From positions 1 to 64,000 of the forward strand of contig JAUQWZ010000023.1 of the NCBI GenBank assembly GCA_030834905.1: a DNA stretch of 64,000 nt, written 5' to 3'. Each line of letters opens with the position of its first letter. The stretch's first letter is position 1. The translations under genes were made by a program, and so were the position numbers. Source of the DNA: Aggregatilineales bacterium. GTDB lineage: Bacteria > Chloroflexota > Anaerolineae > Aggregatilineales > Phototrophicaceae. Below, piece after piece: positions 17,046-25,809 of this stretch. The notes beneath the pieces are model-generated. The model saw only the letters and a program-made list of their open reading frames with translations, ran no database searches and was not told the origin of the DNA.

Positions 17046-18205
17046 TGGCGCAGTCCCAGTTCGACTGCCCGCTGCCACACCTCAACCCACCGGGCAGGGT
17101 AATCGTCGGCGTTGTAGTTATCCAGCGCCAGCCGCCGCCCGGCTTCGCCAAAGACGCGGCAGCGTTCGGGATCGCGCAGCAGCACCACGATACTGCCCGC
17201 CATCGCCTCGATATCGCCATCCGGCACGATATAGCCGTTGACGTTATTCTCAATCACTTCATGGACGCCGACCACGTTCATGCCGACCAGCGGCAGCCCG
17301 GCGGCGGATGCCTCAAACAGCACGCGCGGCACGCCTTCATAGGCGGACGTAATAGCGTAAACGTGGGCGAGAGCGTAGTATGCCGGAAGTTTGTCGTGGG
17401 GGACAACGCCGCCCATGATGACGTGCTCGGTGATGCCCTCTGTCTGCGCCGCTGCCTGTAGGTTCTGCGGCGAACGGGACGGATCACCGATCAGCAGCAG
17501 CCGCGCGTTGGGTTCCTGATCGACCACGCGGCGAAAGACCCGGAACAGCAGCGGGACGCGCTTGGCGGCAGTGGCATAGCCGACCCAGAGGACGACCTTG
17601 TGTTCCGGCTCAAGCCCCAGTTCGGCGCGGCGGTCGCTGAGGACGTAGCCCGGAACCGGCTCGGCAAACCGCGCCGATGCGGTCGCCAGCGGCAGCGAAA
17701 CGACACGTTCGGGCGCATAGCCCATCTCAATGGCGTGATCGCGTTCCTTGCGATTGACCGTTCGCAGCATATCGGCGCGGTTCATGACGTAACGCGCCAG
17801 CCGCAGCAGCATCCGGTTGCGGACAGGGTGTTCATTCAGCCACGCCTGGTTGCCAAAAACATAGGTGTGATTCTGCGCCAGCAGCGGTAACCGCAGCCCG
17901 CGCCGCAGCCAGACGCCGACCAAGCCGGTCAGCAGCATGTCCTGGGTGACGATCAGGTCGAACGCTTCAGCGCCCGCCCGCGCCGCAGCCAGACGGTAGG
18001 CGGCGATAGGAAAGGTCAGCGGGCTGCGGCTGTTGGTCGGAATGACGGCGAAGTTGGGCGCGGGGGATACGGCTTCGGCGCTGCCGCGCCGGGTATGGGT
18101 GATCACCGTAAGCTGACCAGCGAGATCGGCATAGGCATGATGCCGCCGACGCGCGTCGCCATCTTCCATCAGTGCCGGGTCGAAGCTGATCATCAGGACG
18201 TTCAT
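17042..18205 (-). CDS. GT4 family glycosyltransferase, first gene of the polysaccharide run
   Basis: A 387-residue GT-B enzyme. Residues start M-N-V-L-M-I-S-F-D-P, and the C-terminal domain shows W-V-G-Y-A-T-A-A-K-R and V-L-F-E-A-S-A-A-G-L-P-L-V-G, the nucleotide-sugar binding segments of GT4. The open frame begins at 18352, but the first 49 codons read unlike the family and overlap the divergent promoter region, so the ATG at 18205 is preferred. It heads the minus-strand run that ends with the flippase at 12149. Confidence 0.83.
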   Translation of the reverse strand: MNVLMISFDPALMEDGDARRRHHAYADLAGQLTVITHTRRGSAEAVSPAPNFAVIPTNSRSPLTFPIAAYRLAAARAGAEAFDLIVTQDMLLTGLVGVWLRRGLRLPLLAQNHTYVFGNQAWLNEHPVRNRMLLRLARYVMNRADMLRTVNRKERDHAIEMGYAPERVVSLPLATASARFAEPVPGYVLSDRRAELGLEPEHKVVLWVGYATAAKRVPLLFRVFRRVVDQEPNARLLLIGDPSRSPQNLQAAAQTEGITEHVIMGGVVPHDKLPAYYALAHVYAITSAYEGVPRVLFEASAAGLPLVGMNVVGVHEVIENNVNGYIVPDGDIEAMAGSIVVLLRDPERCRVFGEAGRRLALDNYNADDYPARWVEVWQRAVELGLRQ

Positions 18206-18245
18206 AAACGTGGATTGTACCGGATGATGGCGGCGAAGGGCAGAT

Positions 18246-18274
18246 TTGAATGGGACAAAGTCAGAAGGTATCAT
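18246..18274 (+). promoter_or_regulatory. Candidate promoter of the 18339 glycosyltransferase gene
   Basis: TTGAAT (18246-18251) and TATCAT (18269-18274) are 17 bp apart on the plus strand. The start would be near 18281, giving a leader of about 58 nt with a small CAGGG/CCCTG hairpin. Confidence 0.45.
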
Positions 18275-18338
18275 GATGCGGGCAGGGGTTAATCCCTGTC
18301 TGCTGACGACCTGATGATTATGAAAGCGCCTGAACGGT

Positions 18339-19742
18339 ATGCGGATTCTCACGGCTCATAAATTCGCGCTGGTGCTGCTGCTGTGTATTGCCGCGCGGCT
18401 GGGCGTGTTTGCCATCTTTCAGTCCACCTTTGCCTTTGACCAGACCGGCGTGATTCACGGCTCCAGCGCCTACGACACCTACGCGCGCTATCTGGTGGAG
18501 ACGGGCGTGTATGGCAAAAGTGAGCCGGGCGTTCCCGACGGGCATCTGCCGCCGCTGTACAGCTACGCGCTGGCGGGGGTCTACGCGCTTTTCGGGCGCA
18601 GTTCGCTGGCGGTGGCGGTGTTCCACATCGCGCTGGACTGCGTTTCCATATTCTGCCTGTATCACCTGTGCAAGCGCCTGTTCCCACAGGGGGAATGGGT
18701 CGCGCTGCTGGCGGGGGTTTTCTTCGCCCTCTATCCCTATCTCATCTTTCAGAATTTAACGCTGATCGATACGCCGCTGTTCATGGCGCTGCTGTACGGC
18801 TTTCTGCTGCTGGCGGCGCTGCTGCGCGGGCGTCCGGCGCTGGATCGGGAAGCGTGGCTGCTGGGCGGGCTGGCGGGCGTCGTCCTCGGCTTGGCAGCGC
18901 TGACACGTCCCAACGTGCTGATCGTCGCGCCGATGGTGGGGCTGTGGTTCCTGTTCCGCCGTTCGCTGGGGCAGTCGCTGCTGCGGCTGCTGCCGGTGGC
19001 GCTGCTGTCGGTGTTGGTGCTCGTTCCCTGGGTGGCGCGCAATTACGGCATCTACGACACGTTTATCCCGGTGGCGCTGAACAGCGGCGACAACTTCTAT
19101 CAGGGGAACAGCGTTTACACGATCCCCTATTTCAACGCTGGCTATGATGTGCAGTGGGTGCCGCCGCCAGACATCGGCGATCTGGAGCCGTTCACCCCGG
19201 AAGCCAACGCCGCGCTGATGAGCGCCGGGCTGACCTTCCTGCGCGAGAATCCGCAGATTATCCCCGAACTGCTGTGGGTGAAATTTAAGATTCACTGGAG
19301 CATCGAAATCACGCCGCTGCGCAACCCCGAACCGGGCGAGCTGCCGAGGATCGATTATCAGGGCGACGTGATCGCCGAAACCGACGACGCGGGCAATCTG
19401 TCGCTGGGCGCGCTGCCGCCCGATGATCCGGTGGGGCAGTATTCGGGCGATACCTTTGAGCTTGGGCGCGTCATCCACCGCTATTATTACGGCGCGCTGT
19501 TCCTGCTGGCGCTTGCCGGGTCGGCGCTGGCGCTGCGCCGCTGGCGCGAGGTGTCGCTGCTGTGGCTGGTGCAGCTTGCGATGATGGTCGCTTATATCAT
19601 CTTTCATCCGTCCACCCGCTACCGCGCCCCGACTGATCCGCTGCTGTTCGCCTTTTCAGCCTACGCGCTCGTCTGGCTGTGGCTGACCGTGTCGGAGAGG
19701 CGGGGGCGTTCGCTGTCCGGGAATGTCCATCATGCCGCCTGA
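18339..19742 (+). CDS. Membrane glycosyltransferase, family 39-like
   Basis: A 467-residue polytopic protein with about ten membrane segments. The first external loop carries D-Q-T-G-V-I-H-G-S-S-A-Y-D near residues 33-45, the position of the catalytic acidic residue in GT-C mannosyltransferase-like enzymes, and a second loop holds G-H-L-P-P-L-Y as in many bacterial family members. It is transcribed divergently from the GT4 run and overlaps the following acyltransferase by 20 nt, so the two are probably co-translated and act on the same surface glycan. Confidence 0.78.
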   Translation: MRILTAHKFALVLLLCIAARLGVFAIFQSTFAFDQTGVIHGSSAYDTYARYLVETGVYGKSEPGVPDGHLPPLYSYALAGVYALFGRSSLAVAVFHIALDCVSIFCLYHLCKRLFPQGEWVALLAGVFFALYPYLIFQNLTLIDTPLFMALLYGFLLLAALLRGRPALDREAWLLGGLAGVVLGLAALTRPNVLIVAPMVGLWFLFRRSLGQSLLRLLPVALLSVLVLVPWVARNYGIYDTFIPVALNSGDNFYQGNSVYTIPYFNAGYDVQWVPPPDIGDLEPFTPEANAALMSAGLTFLRENPQIIPELLWVKFKIHWSIEITPLRNPEPGELPRIDYQGDVIAETDDAGNLSLGALPPDDPVGQYSGDTFELGRVIHRYYYGALFLLALAGSALALRRWREVSLLWLVQLAMMVAYIIFHPSTRYRAPTDPLLFAFSAYALVWLWLTVSERRGRSLSGNVHHAA

Positions 19743-20376
19743 ACCCAATGAGGTCTATCCAACCAGCTTAGGGGCGATTCTGAAGATCGCCCGTGAAACG
19801 CCCTGGAAAGCCACCAACGAGATCGAACGGCTGCTGGCGCTACCCTATGCCCGGCTGTATTTTGCGATGGCGGGCGTGCCCTGGCGGCGCGGCTGGCGGC
19901 TGTATGGCGTGCCCATCATCCAGCGGCACCGCCGCAGTGAAATGACCATTGGCGAGTACATGGAACTGCGCTCGACGGTACGCGGCAATCCACTCGGCGC
20001 GAATCACCCGTGTATCCTGACCACCCGCCGACCGGGCGCGCGGCTGATCATCGGCGATTTTTTTGGCATGACCGGCGGCTCGGTGGTATGCGAGGAGTCC
20101 ATTACCATTGGCAGCCGCGTGGTTGTGGGCTGCAATACCGTCATCTCTGATACCGACTTTCACCCGCTGGACGCGGCGCGGCGGCGCGAAAATCCGCTGG
20201 ATGGCGCGACCAAGCCGGTCACTATCGAGGACGACGTTTTCATCGGCATGAATTCGCTGATTTTGAAGGGCGTCCGGCTGGGGGCAGGCTGCGTGATCGG
20301 GGCTGGCAGCGTGGTCACGCGGGACGTTCCGGCGGGCGCAGTCGCGGCAGGCGTCCCGGCACAGGTGGTGCGCTAG
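19723..20376 (+). CDS. Left-handed beta-helix acyltransferase (hexapeptide repeat)
   Basis: A 217-residue protein whose C-terminal half (about 95-215) shows hexapeptide repeats (I-I-G-D-F-F, I-T-I-G-S-R, V-I-G-A-G-S) of the WbbJ/NodL/maltose acetyltransferase type. The H-P-L-D segment near 145 resembles the catalytic histidine region. Members usually transfer acetyl groups from acetyl-CoA to sugar hydroxyls or amines. It overlaps the upstream membrane glycosyltransferase gene by 20 nt; a second ATG three codons in (19732) is an alternative start. The likely role is acetylation of the polysaccharide made by this cluster. Confidence 0.82.
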   Translation: MSIMPPEPNEVYPTSLGAILKIARETPWKATNEIERLLALPYARLYFAMAGVPWRRGWRLYGVPIIQRHRRSEMTIGEYMELRSTVRGNPLGANHPCILTTRRPGARLIIGDFFGMTGGSVVCEESITIGSRVVVGCNTVISDTDFHPLDAARRRENPLDGATKPVTIEDDVFIGMNSLILKGVRLGAGCVIGAGSVVTRDVPAGAVAAGVPAQVVR

Positions 20377-20383
20377 GCGGCAG

Positions 20384-20451
20384 GTAGGGACATGATAATA
20401 TCATGTCCGCCCCGGTAAACAGAAACGGACACGACATTGTCGTGTCCCTAC
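20384..20451. repeat. Composite palindromic repeat with mirrored GTAGGGACA ends
   Basis: Two palindromes, GGACATGAT/ATCATGTCC (20388-20408) and GGACACGACA/TGTCGTGTCC (20427-20447), are joined by an 18-bp spacer. The whole unit is bounded by GTAGGGACA on the left and TGTCCCTAC on the right, so it is itself an inverted repeat. It lies between two converging genes and may fold as a double hairpin in RNA from either strand. Confidence 0.7.
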
Positions 20452-20490
20452 AACAAGATGCGCCCCTGCGTCAATTCACCGCCAGCGTGT

Positions 20491-22035
20491 CTATTCCTCT
20501 GCGGGTATGTCAGTCAGCGGCAGCACCTGGGCTTCGACCACCGGCGCTTTGTTTGCCGGAAGCGGCGGCGCGGCTGGCGACAGAGCGCTGCTGCTGCCGT
20601 CCTTCAGCGCGTTGAACAGGCTGCCGACGCGGGCGACGGTTGTTTCGAGATCTTCGCCGCTGAGCGCTTCCACTTTGGTGCGGAACACTTCCGCCACTTC
20701 GGGAATATTGACCAGCATATCCATCAGCGTGTTGCCGGTTCCGCCGCTGCCATTGTGACCGTTGCCCCCGAACTGGACGATACGGACGTTCTCGCCCATA
20801 CCCGCCATTGCAGTGGCGATGGCTTCCATCTTGGCAACATCGGCGCGCAGGATCTGTTCGATCAGGAACTGGCGCAGGTTGATTTCACCCTCAGCGGCGC
20901 TGGCGGCGGCGAGTTCGCGCCGACCTTCGGCTTCAGCGAGCAGCTTGGCTTTCTCGCCTTCGGCTTCCGCCAGCTTAAGCGCCTGAACGGCGGCGGCTTC
21001 GGCTTTCTGACCGGCGGCTTCGGCTTCTTTCATCGCCTGCCACGCCGTAGCATCGGCGCGACCTTTCTGCTCGATGGCGCTGGCTTCGGCTTCGGCGCGG
21101 GTGCGGGTGGCTTCGGCGTTCGCCTGCGCCGTGATAGTCACGCGCTGGCGCTCGCCCTCTGCCTGAATTTCGATAGCTTGGCGGGTAGCGCGGGCGGGAA
21201 CCAGAACTTCGGCTTCCTGCTTTTGCTCAATCGCCAGGGCGTGCTGTTTCTGGACTTCCTGCTCGGAAGCTGCCCGCGCCAGCCCGACCTTTTTCTCGAC
21301 TTCGACTTCGCGGATATTCAGCGCCTCGCGCTCGGCAAGAACGGCGCGCTGCGCTTCCAGTTCCGCCTGTTCGGAAATGCGGGTGGCTTCGGCGGCTTTT
21401 ACCCGCGCTTCCCGTTCGGCTTCCGCCTGGGCGATCTGGGCGTCACGCTTGACGGCGGCGATCTGCGGCGCTGCCATTGCCGTCAGGTAGCCCTGATCGT
21501 CGGAGATTTCCTCAATACCCATCGAGATAATGCGAACGCCCATCGCGGCGACGTCGTCGCGGGCGAGATCCTGCACCTTCTGGACGAAGGCATCCCGGTC
21601 GCGGTGAATTTCCTCAACCGACATCTGCCCGACGATAGCGCGGAAATTGGCGCTCAACGTTTCGGTGATGATGCCGCGAATCTCGTCCCGAGTCTTGTCC
21701 AGGAATGCGCGGGCGGCGGTGCGCAGCGCTGCTTCTTCAGGATCGATCTGCACCTGAGCCACCCAGTCGAGACGAATGGGTACGCCACTTTCGGTATAGA
21801 CCTCGTCCTTTTCCTGCTTGATGGTCATGATGGTGATGTTGAGCTTCTTGTAGGTTTCCAGCAGCGGCATGACGAACACGCCGCCGTTACTGATCAGACG
21901 AGCATCCCTGCGCCCATAAACAACCATCACCTCACTGGGCGGCACCCGGTGGTACTGCCGCGTAATCAGGGCAGCCAGCGCCAGCACGAGGATGACAATC
22001 ACTGCGATCAAGATGATAAGCCCGGTTCCATCCAT
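20491..22035 (-). CDS. Flotillin-like SPFH domain protein
   Basis: A 514-residue membrane scaffold protein. One N-terminal transmembrane segment (about 5-25) is followed by an SPFH/band 7 domain (about 30-220) and a long Ala/Glu-rich coiled coil (about 225-400) with many E-A and A-E-A repeats, as in FloT/YqiK. The C-terminal 90 residues are Gly/Asn- then Pro-rich. Flotillins oligomerise at membrane microdomains and help organise membrane complexes. A strong ribosome-binding site (AAGGGGG) lies 9 nt from the ATG, and the NfeD gene is 36 bp upstream, the usual SPFH-NfeD pairing. Confidence 0.88.
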   Translation of the reverse strand: MDGTGLIILIAVIVILVLALAALITRQYHRVPPSEVMVVYGRRDARLISNGGVFVMPLLETYKKLNITIMTIKQEKDEVYTESGVPIRLDWVAQVQIDPEEAALRTAARAFLDKTRDEIRGIITETLSANFRAIVGQMSVEEIHRDRDAFVQKVQDLARDDVAAMGVRIISMGIEEISDDQGYLTAMAAPQIAAVKRDAQIAQAEAEREARVKAAEATRISEQAELEAQRAVLAEREALNIREVEVEKKVGLARAASEQEVQKQHALAIEQKQEAEVLVPARATRQAIEIQAEGERQRVTITAQANAEATRTRAEAEASAIEQKGRADATAWQAMKEAEAAGQKAEAAAVQALKLAEAEGEKAKLLAEAEGRRELAAASAAEGEINLRQFLIEQILRADVAKMEAIATAMAGMGENVRIVQFGGNGHNGSGGTGNTLMDMLVNIPEVAEVFRTKVEALSGEDLETTVARVGSLFNALKDGSSSALSPAAPPLPANKAPVVEAQVLPLTDIPAEE

Positions 22036-22071
22036 ATTTTTTGCCCCCTTGTTGAAGAATTAAACGTACTG

Positions 22072-22584
22072 TCAGCGTTTTTTCTTGACGTAAAGCACGC
22101 TGTTATCGACATCGACCACTTCGACCACGTCGCCGCGCGCCAGCGCCGTGTCATTCACTTCCTTGATGGCGTGCTTCTGGACATAATCGCCCTCGACCAT
22201 TGCCTCGCTGATTTGCCCCGCCTGGGTGTCAATCGTGACTCGTCCGGCAGCGCCGATCAGCTTGTCCCGGTGAGCCACCTGAGTGGACTGCTGGCGCAAG
22301 ACAAAGCGCAGCAGGCTTAACACAACCCGCCCAATAGCCAGCCCAAGCGCCAGCGCAATGACCAGCGTGAGGGGAAGATTCCAGTTGGAGAGCGTGCCCA
22401 GCAGACCAACCGCGCCAAAAACAGACGCGAAGGCAGCGCCAACCATCAGGGTGAATTCGCCATCCCCACTGGCATCGCCAACATCTAAACTGTCTGTGCC
22501 GTCGCCGCCAAAGAACAGGCTGTAGAGGAAGTACAAAACACCTGCCAGGGTGATTGCGCCGAAAATGTAAGGAAGTATATCCAT
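22072..22584 (-). CDS. NfeD-like membrane protein, flotillin partner
   Basis: A 170-residue protein with an N-terminal hydrophobic segment (about 5-25), a Gly/Asp-rich loop, two further membrane segments (about 46-88) and a C-terminal OB-fold-like domain (about 105-168; G-A-A-G-R-V, then G-D-V-V-E-V-V-D-V-D). This is the short NfeD/YqiJ type found next to flotillin genes and thought to modulate or anchor flotillin assemblies. It is the first gene of the pair. Confidence 0.82.
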   Translation of the reverse strand: MDILPYIFGAITLAGVLYFLYSLFFGGDGTDSLDVGDASGDGEFTLMVGAAFASVFGAVGLLGTLSNWNLPLTLVIALALGLAIGRVVLSLLRFVLRQQSTQVAHRDKLIGAAGRVTIDTQAGQISEAMVEGDYVQKHAIKEVNDTALARGDVVEVVDVDNSVLYVKKKR

Positions 22585-22657
22585 TGAACACTCTCGTCGT
22601 AGTCTATGATGTTAACTATAGATTATTGTAAGCCTGAAGACGCCACTAACCCAATAG

Positions 22658-24655
22658 TTAGGGGCTGGCGGTTTCAGGAACGCGCAAAAACTGCCGTGCC
22701 CACATCTCCAATGTTAGCAGGCGGAACACGACCTCGACCTGTGGCGCGCGCCCGTTGAAGTGCGTTTGCAGCAGCTTTTCCAGCGCCCGGCGCTCGAACA
22801 GATCGCGGATGAACGCGCCGTCGTCCAGCAGCACATCGTGAATGCGACCGCGCAGGTCGTGGGCGAACCAATCGAGGATCGGCGTGCCAAACGGCTGCTT
22901 GGGGCGTTCCAGCGCGAAATCGGGCAGATACGGGCGCATGGCTTCCCGCAGGACGTACTTATTGCGCTTCATGCGGATTTCCGGCGGCACAGCGGCGGCA
23001 AATTCCAGCATCGCCGGGTCGAAAAAAGGCACCCGCGCTTCCAGCGAAGCCGCCATCGTCACTTTGTCGCAGTTGAGCAGGGCGTTGCCCGTCAGCCAGG
23101 TGTTGATGACCAGCGCCTGCGCCGTGTTGAACGGATCGTCGCGCAGGCTGCGGGTTACGATGCCGGCGTAGGTCTGCTCTTTATGGCGCGCCGAATGCCA
23201 GGCGGCTTTCAGCGCCGGGCTGTACAGCTTTTCCCGCAGCGCGTCGGAAAAGACAAAGCCATCGTAGGACAGCGAGCGCATCAGGCTTTCGTCGCGCGGC
23301 AGCAGGGCATGGCGATAGCGCGGCAGATACGTCGGCAGCGCCCCGATGATGCGCCAGCGTTTGAGCGTCGGATAGCTGCCTTCGAGCGCGCCGAGCAGCC
23401 CGCGTGCTGGCGCGGCAACAGCGCGGCTGTTCCACCGCTGAGACATCTCCAGCAGCCAGGGAACGACGCGGTGATGAGCATAGCCGCCGAACAACTCGTC
23501 GCCGCCCAGTCCCGTCAGTACCACCCGGACATGCCGCGCCGTTTCCTGCGCCAGCAGCAGCAGCGATATGGCGGAGGAGTTGGCGTTGGGTTCGTCGTGA
23601 TGGTAGATGTAACGCTCAAAACCCTGCCACCAGTCATCAGCAGTGATCACCCGTTCGTGGTGTTCGGTTTTGAAGTGCGCCGCGATGCGGCGGGCGTGGA
23701 GCAGTTCGTTATCGGGAGTCCGGGCGTCGTAACCGACGGTAAACGTCTTGATGCGTCCCTGCGCCTCGCGGCTCATCAAGCCGAGCATGGACGCCGAATC
23801 GACCCCGCCGCTGAGGAACAGTCCCAGCGGCACGTCGCTGCGCAGATGCAGGCGTACCGATTCTTCCAATAATTCGCGGGCATGGGTGATGATGGCACTC
23901 TCAGCCCTCACCCCCGCCCCCTCTCCCTCAGACAGAGGGGAGACAGATGGTGACTGATCGCTGTTGGAGGGGCGGTAGCCATTCCCAAAGCGCCAGTATT
24001 CCACCAGCCGCGCCGCGCCGTTTTCCGCCACCAGGGCATGACCGGGTGGCAGGCGGCGCACCCCGACGAACAGCGTTTCCTCACCGATCATATAGCCGAA
24101 GCTGAGGTACGTATCCAGCACGCTCAAATCAATGCCGCGTCCAACTGTCGGATCGCTGTAGATGGCTTTTACTTCGCTGGCGAAGCGCAGCAGCCCGTCC
24201 TGCTGGTGCAGGTACAGCGGCTTCATGCCGATGTGGTCAACCGCCAGCAGCAGCCGCCCCCGCTGGCTGTCCCACAGGGCGATGGCGTACATGCCGCGCA
24301 GGTGGGTGAACAGATCGAGTCCGTAGTCTTCATACAGATGGATGATCGTCTCGCCATCACCGTCGGTGGTCAGCCTGTGACCGCGCCTGAGCAGATCGGC
24401 GCGCAGCTCGCGGTAGTTGTAGATTTCGCCGTTGAAAACCAGCGCGATAGTGTGGTCTTCGTTGTACAGCGGCTGGTCGCTCCCCTCGATGTCGATAATG
24501 CTCAGGCGGCGCATCCCCAGCACTACATTGTTTTCGCTGTAGAAGCCGTCGCCATCGGGACCCCGATGGCGGATCGCGTCGCACATGCGCGAGACGAGTT
24601 CCGGGTTGGCGCGGTTAGCCCCGCTTAGATCGACAATACCGCTGATTCCACACAT
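22658..24655 (-). CDS. Asparagine synthetase (glutamine-hydrolysing) with an in-frame repeat in the interdomain linker
   Basis: A 665-residue class II amidotransferase. Cys2 after the initiator Met is the glutaminase nucleophile, and N-G-E-I-Y-N-Y at about 75 completes that domain (1-200). The synthetase domain has the pyrophosphate loop S-G-G-V-D-S-A-S near 285. It either makes asparagine or amidates a sugar or peptide; its place beside the polysaccharide genes leaves both open. Residues about 236-251 are encoded by a CCCTCACCCCCGCCCC-type repeat (23904-23943), which adds a low-complexity Ser/Glu/Gly stretch between the domains. A TTG lies one codon upstream; the ATG at 24655 with CAGGACG upstream is the true start because Cys must be second. 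Confidence 0.9.
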   Translation of the reverse strand: MCGISGIVDLSGANRANPELVSRMCDAIRHRGPDGDGFYSENNVVLGMRRLSIIDIEGSDQPLYNEDHTIALVFNGEIYNYRELRADLLRRGHRLTTDGDGETIIHLYEDYGLDLFTHLRGMYAIALWDSQRGRLLLAVDHIGMKPLYLHQQDGLLRFASEVKAIYSDPTVGRGIDLSVLDTYLSFGYMIGEETLFVGVRRLPPGHALVAENGAARLVEYWRFGNGYRPSNSDQSPSVSPLSEGEGAGVRAESAIITHARELLEESVRLHLRSDVPLGLFLSGGVDSASMLGLMSREAQGRIKTFTVGYDARTPDNELLHARRIAAHFKTEHHERVITADDWWQGFERYIYHHDEPNANSSAISLLLLAQETARHVRVVLTGLGGDELFGGYAHHRVVPWLLEMSQRWNSRAVAAPARGLLGALEGSYPTLKRWRIIGALPTYLPRYRHALLPRDESLMRSLSYDGFVFSDALREKLYSPALKAAWHSARHKEQTYAGIVTRSLRDDPFNTAQALVINTWLTGNALLNCDKVTMAASLEARVPFFDPAMLEFAAAVPPEIRMKRNKYVLREAMRPYLPDFALERPKQPFGTPILDWFAHDLRGRIHDVLLDDGAFIRDLFERRALEKLLQTHFNGRAPQVEVVFRLLTLEMWARQFLRVPETASP
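23904..23943. repeat. Dispersed-type repeat inside the asparagine synthetase gene
   Basis: The stretch reads CCCTCACCCCCGCCCC followed by CTCTCCCTCAGACAGAGGGG and has a small TCTCCC/GGGAGA hairpin. Sequences of this wording are common as intergenic repeats in several bacteria. Here it is translated in frame into the linker of the enzyme and does not disrupt it. Confidence 0.6.
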
Positions 24656-24787
24656 CAAGTCGTCCTGACAGTTTTAGGGTATTTCCAGATTCTAAATCCG
24701 GCAGCAGTAATCGCACAAGCCGAACAATTCATTACAAAAAATATAAACTCTCATTGAAATCTCAGAACATCTGCCGATAAAGCCTGC

Positions 24788-24830
24788 TATAATGTAATTC
24801 GTAATATTCAGTCGAACCTAGATGGAGAAA
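24788..24830 (+). promoter_or_regulatory. -10 element and ribosome-binding site of the 17M-like gene
   Basis: TATAAT lies at 24788-24793, with no good -35 at normal distance. GGAGAAA at 24824-24830 is properly spaced for the ATG at 24837 and overlaps an in-frame ATG at 24822, so the downstream ATG is the likely start. Confidence 0.45.
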
Positions 24831-24836
24831 TATCCA

Positions 24837-25637
24837 ATGGCGAAGACAATCGTTGCTCTTTACGACGACTTCGACAGCGCTCAGGCAGTGCTGCGGGATT
24901 TGCTGGACGCGGGCTTCAGCCGCGAAAACGTTAGCCTGATGGCGAGTGACTCCAGCGGGGAATATGCCCGCCGCTATACCGGCGATCAGGTGGATCGGGT
25001 GAGCGAAGACGTGACGGCTGGCGAAGGCGCCGGGTTTGGCGCAATCGTCGGTGGTTTGGTTGGTTTGGGCGTTGCGCTCATTCCGGGCATCGGTCCGGTG
25101 CTGGGGGCGGGACCGCTGGCGGCTGCCCTGAGCGCGGGCATTGGCGCGGCAGCGGGCGCGATCACCGGCGGCATCACCGCCGGGCTGATTGATATGGGCG
25201 TGGACGAAGACGACGCCAACTATTATGCCGAAGGGCTGCGTCGGGGCGGCACACTGGTGACGGTGACGGCTGACGAGGCGTGGCAGGATCGCGTCGAGGA
25301 GATCATGAACCGCCATCATCCGGTGGATGTCGAGCACCGGGCTGCCTACTGGCGCGAAACCGGCTGGACGGCGTTCAGCGCTGAAAGCATGCCTTATACC
25401 GACGACGATCTGATGCGCGAGCGCGAAGGCTACCGCGATTACAGCAGCCGTTTTGAGACCGGCGGACGCGGCTCAACCTCGTCGGGCGATCTCTACACCG
25501 ACGCAGACCGACGCAGCAGCTATGGTCCCACGGAAACGGGTTATGACAACATGAAGCAAGTGGAAGAAGCGCGCCGCGCCGAACGCGAAAGCAGCAGCAC
25601 GCCCGGCACTCGCGCTTATGACCGGGACACGCGCTAA
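24837..25637 (+). CDS. General stress protein 17M-like protein with Gly/Ala-rich core
   Basis: A 266-residue protein. Residues 1-60 match the general stress protein 17M-like fold (a beta-alpha-beta domain beginning M-A-K-T-I-V-A-L-Y-D with D-L-L-D-A-G-F). Residues 61-118 are a Gly/Ala-rich hydrophobic stretch that may insert into or associate with membrane, as in YtfJ/DUF1269-like proteins. A second short alpha-beta segment (125-165; G-G-T-L-V-T-V-T) closes the domain, and a hydrophilic, Arg/Ser/Glu-rich, probably disordered tail follows to 266. The biochemical role is unknown; relatives are induced by stress. A terminator follows at 25702-25735. Confidence 0.7.
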   Translation: MAKTIVALYDDFDSAQAVLRDLLDAGFSRENVSLMASDSSGEYARRYTGDQVDRVSEDVTAGEGAGFGAIVGGLVGLGVALIPGIGPVLGAGPLAAALSAGIGAAAGAITGGITAGLIDMGVDEDDANYYAEGLRRGGTLVTVTADEAWQDRVEEIMNRHHPVDVEHRAAYWRETGWTAFSAESMPYTDDDLMREREGYRDYSSRFETGGRGSTSSGDLYTDADRRSSYGPTETGYDNMKQVEEARRAERESSSTPGTRAYDRDTR

Positions 25638-25701
25638 GACCTAAGGCGTAAGCAGGGGCGATCCAGTCGCCGCTGCGGTCAATTTCTCAAGAGCAGCATC
25701 G

Positions 25702-25735
25702 GGCGCAGGCTGGATTGCTCCAGCCCGCGCCTTTT
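25702..25735 (+). terminator. Intrinsic terminator after the 17M-like gene
   Basis: GGCGCAGGCTGGA (25702-25714) pairs with TCCAGCCCGCGCC (25719-25731), with one mismatch and a four-base loop, followed by TTTT. It is the best plus-strand terminator in the window. Confidence 0.75.
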
Positions 25736-25809
25736 AGTGGATTTAGCGACCTCACTTTTTTTGTCAGCCTCTGTCGCATACAATAGGGCATAACACGAGG
25801 AGGCTGACC

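Noticed and set aside
22658-24655. Asparagine synthetase as a pseudogene because of the internal repeat
   Set aside because: The reading frame is intact and all active-site motifs are present; the repeat length keeps the frame.
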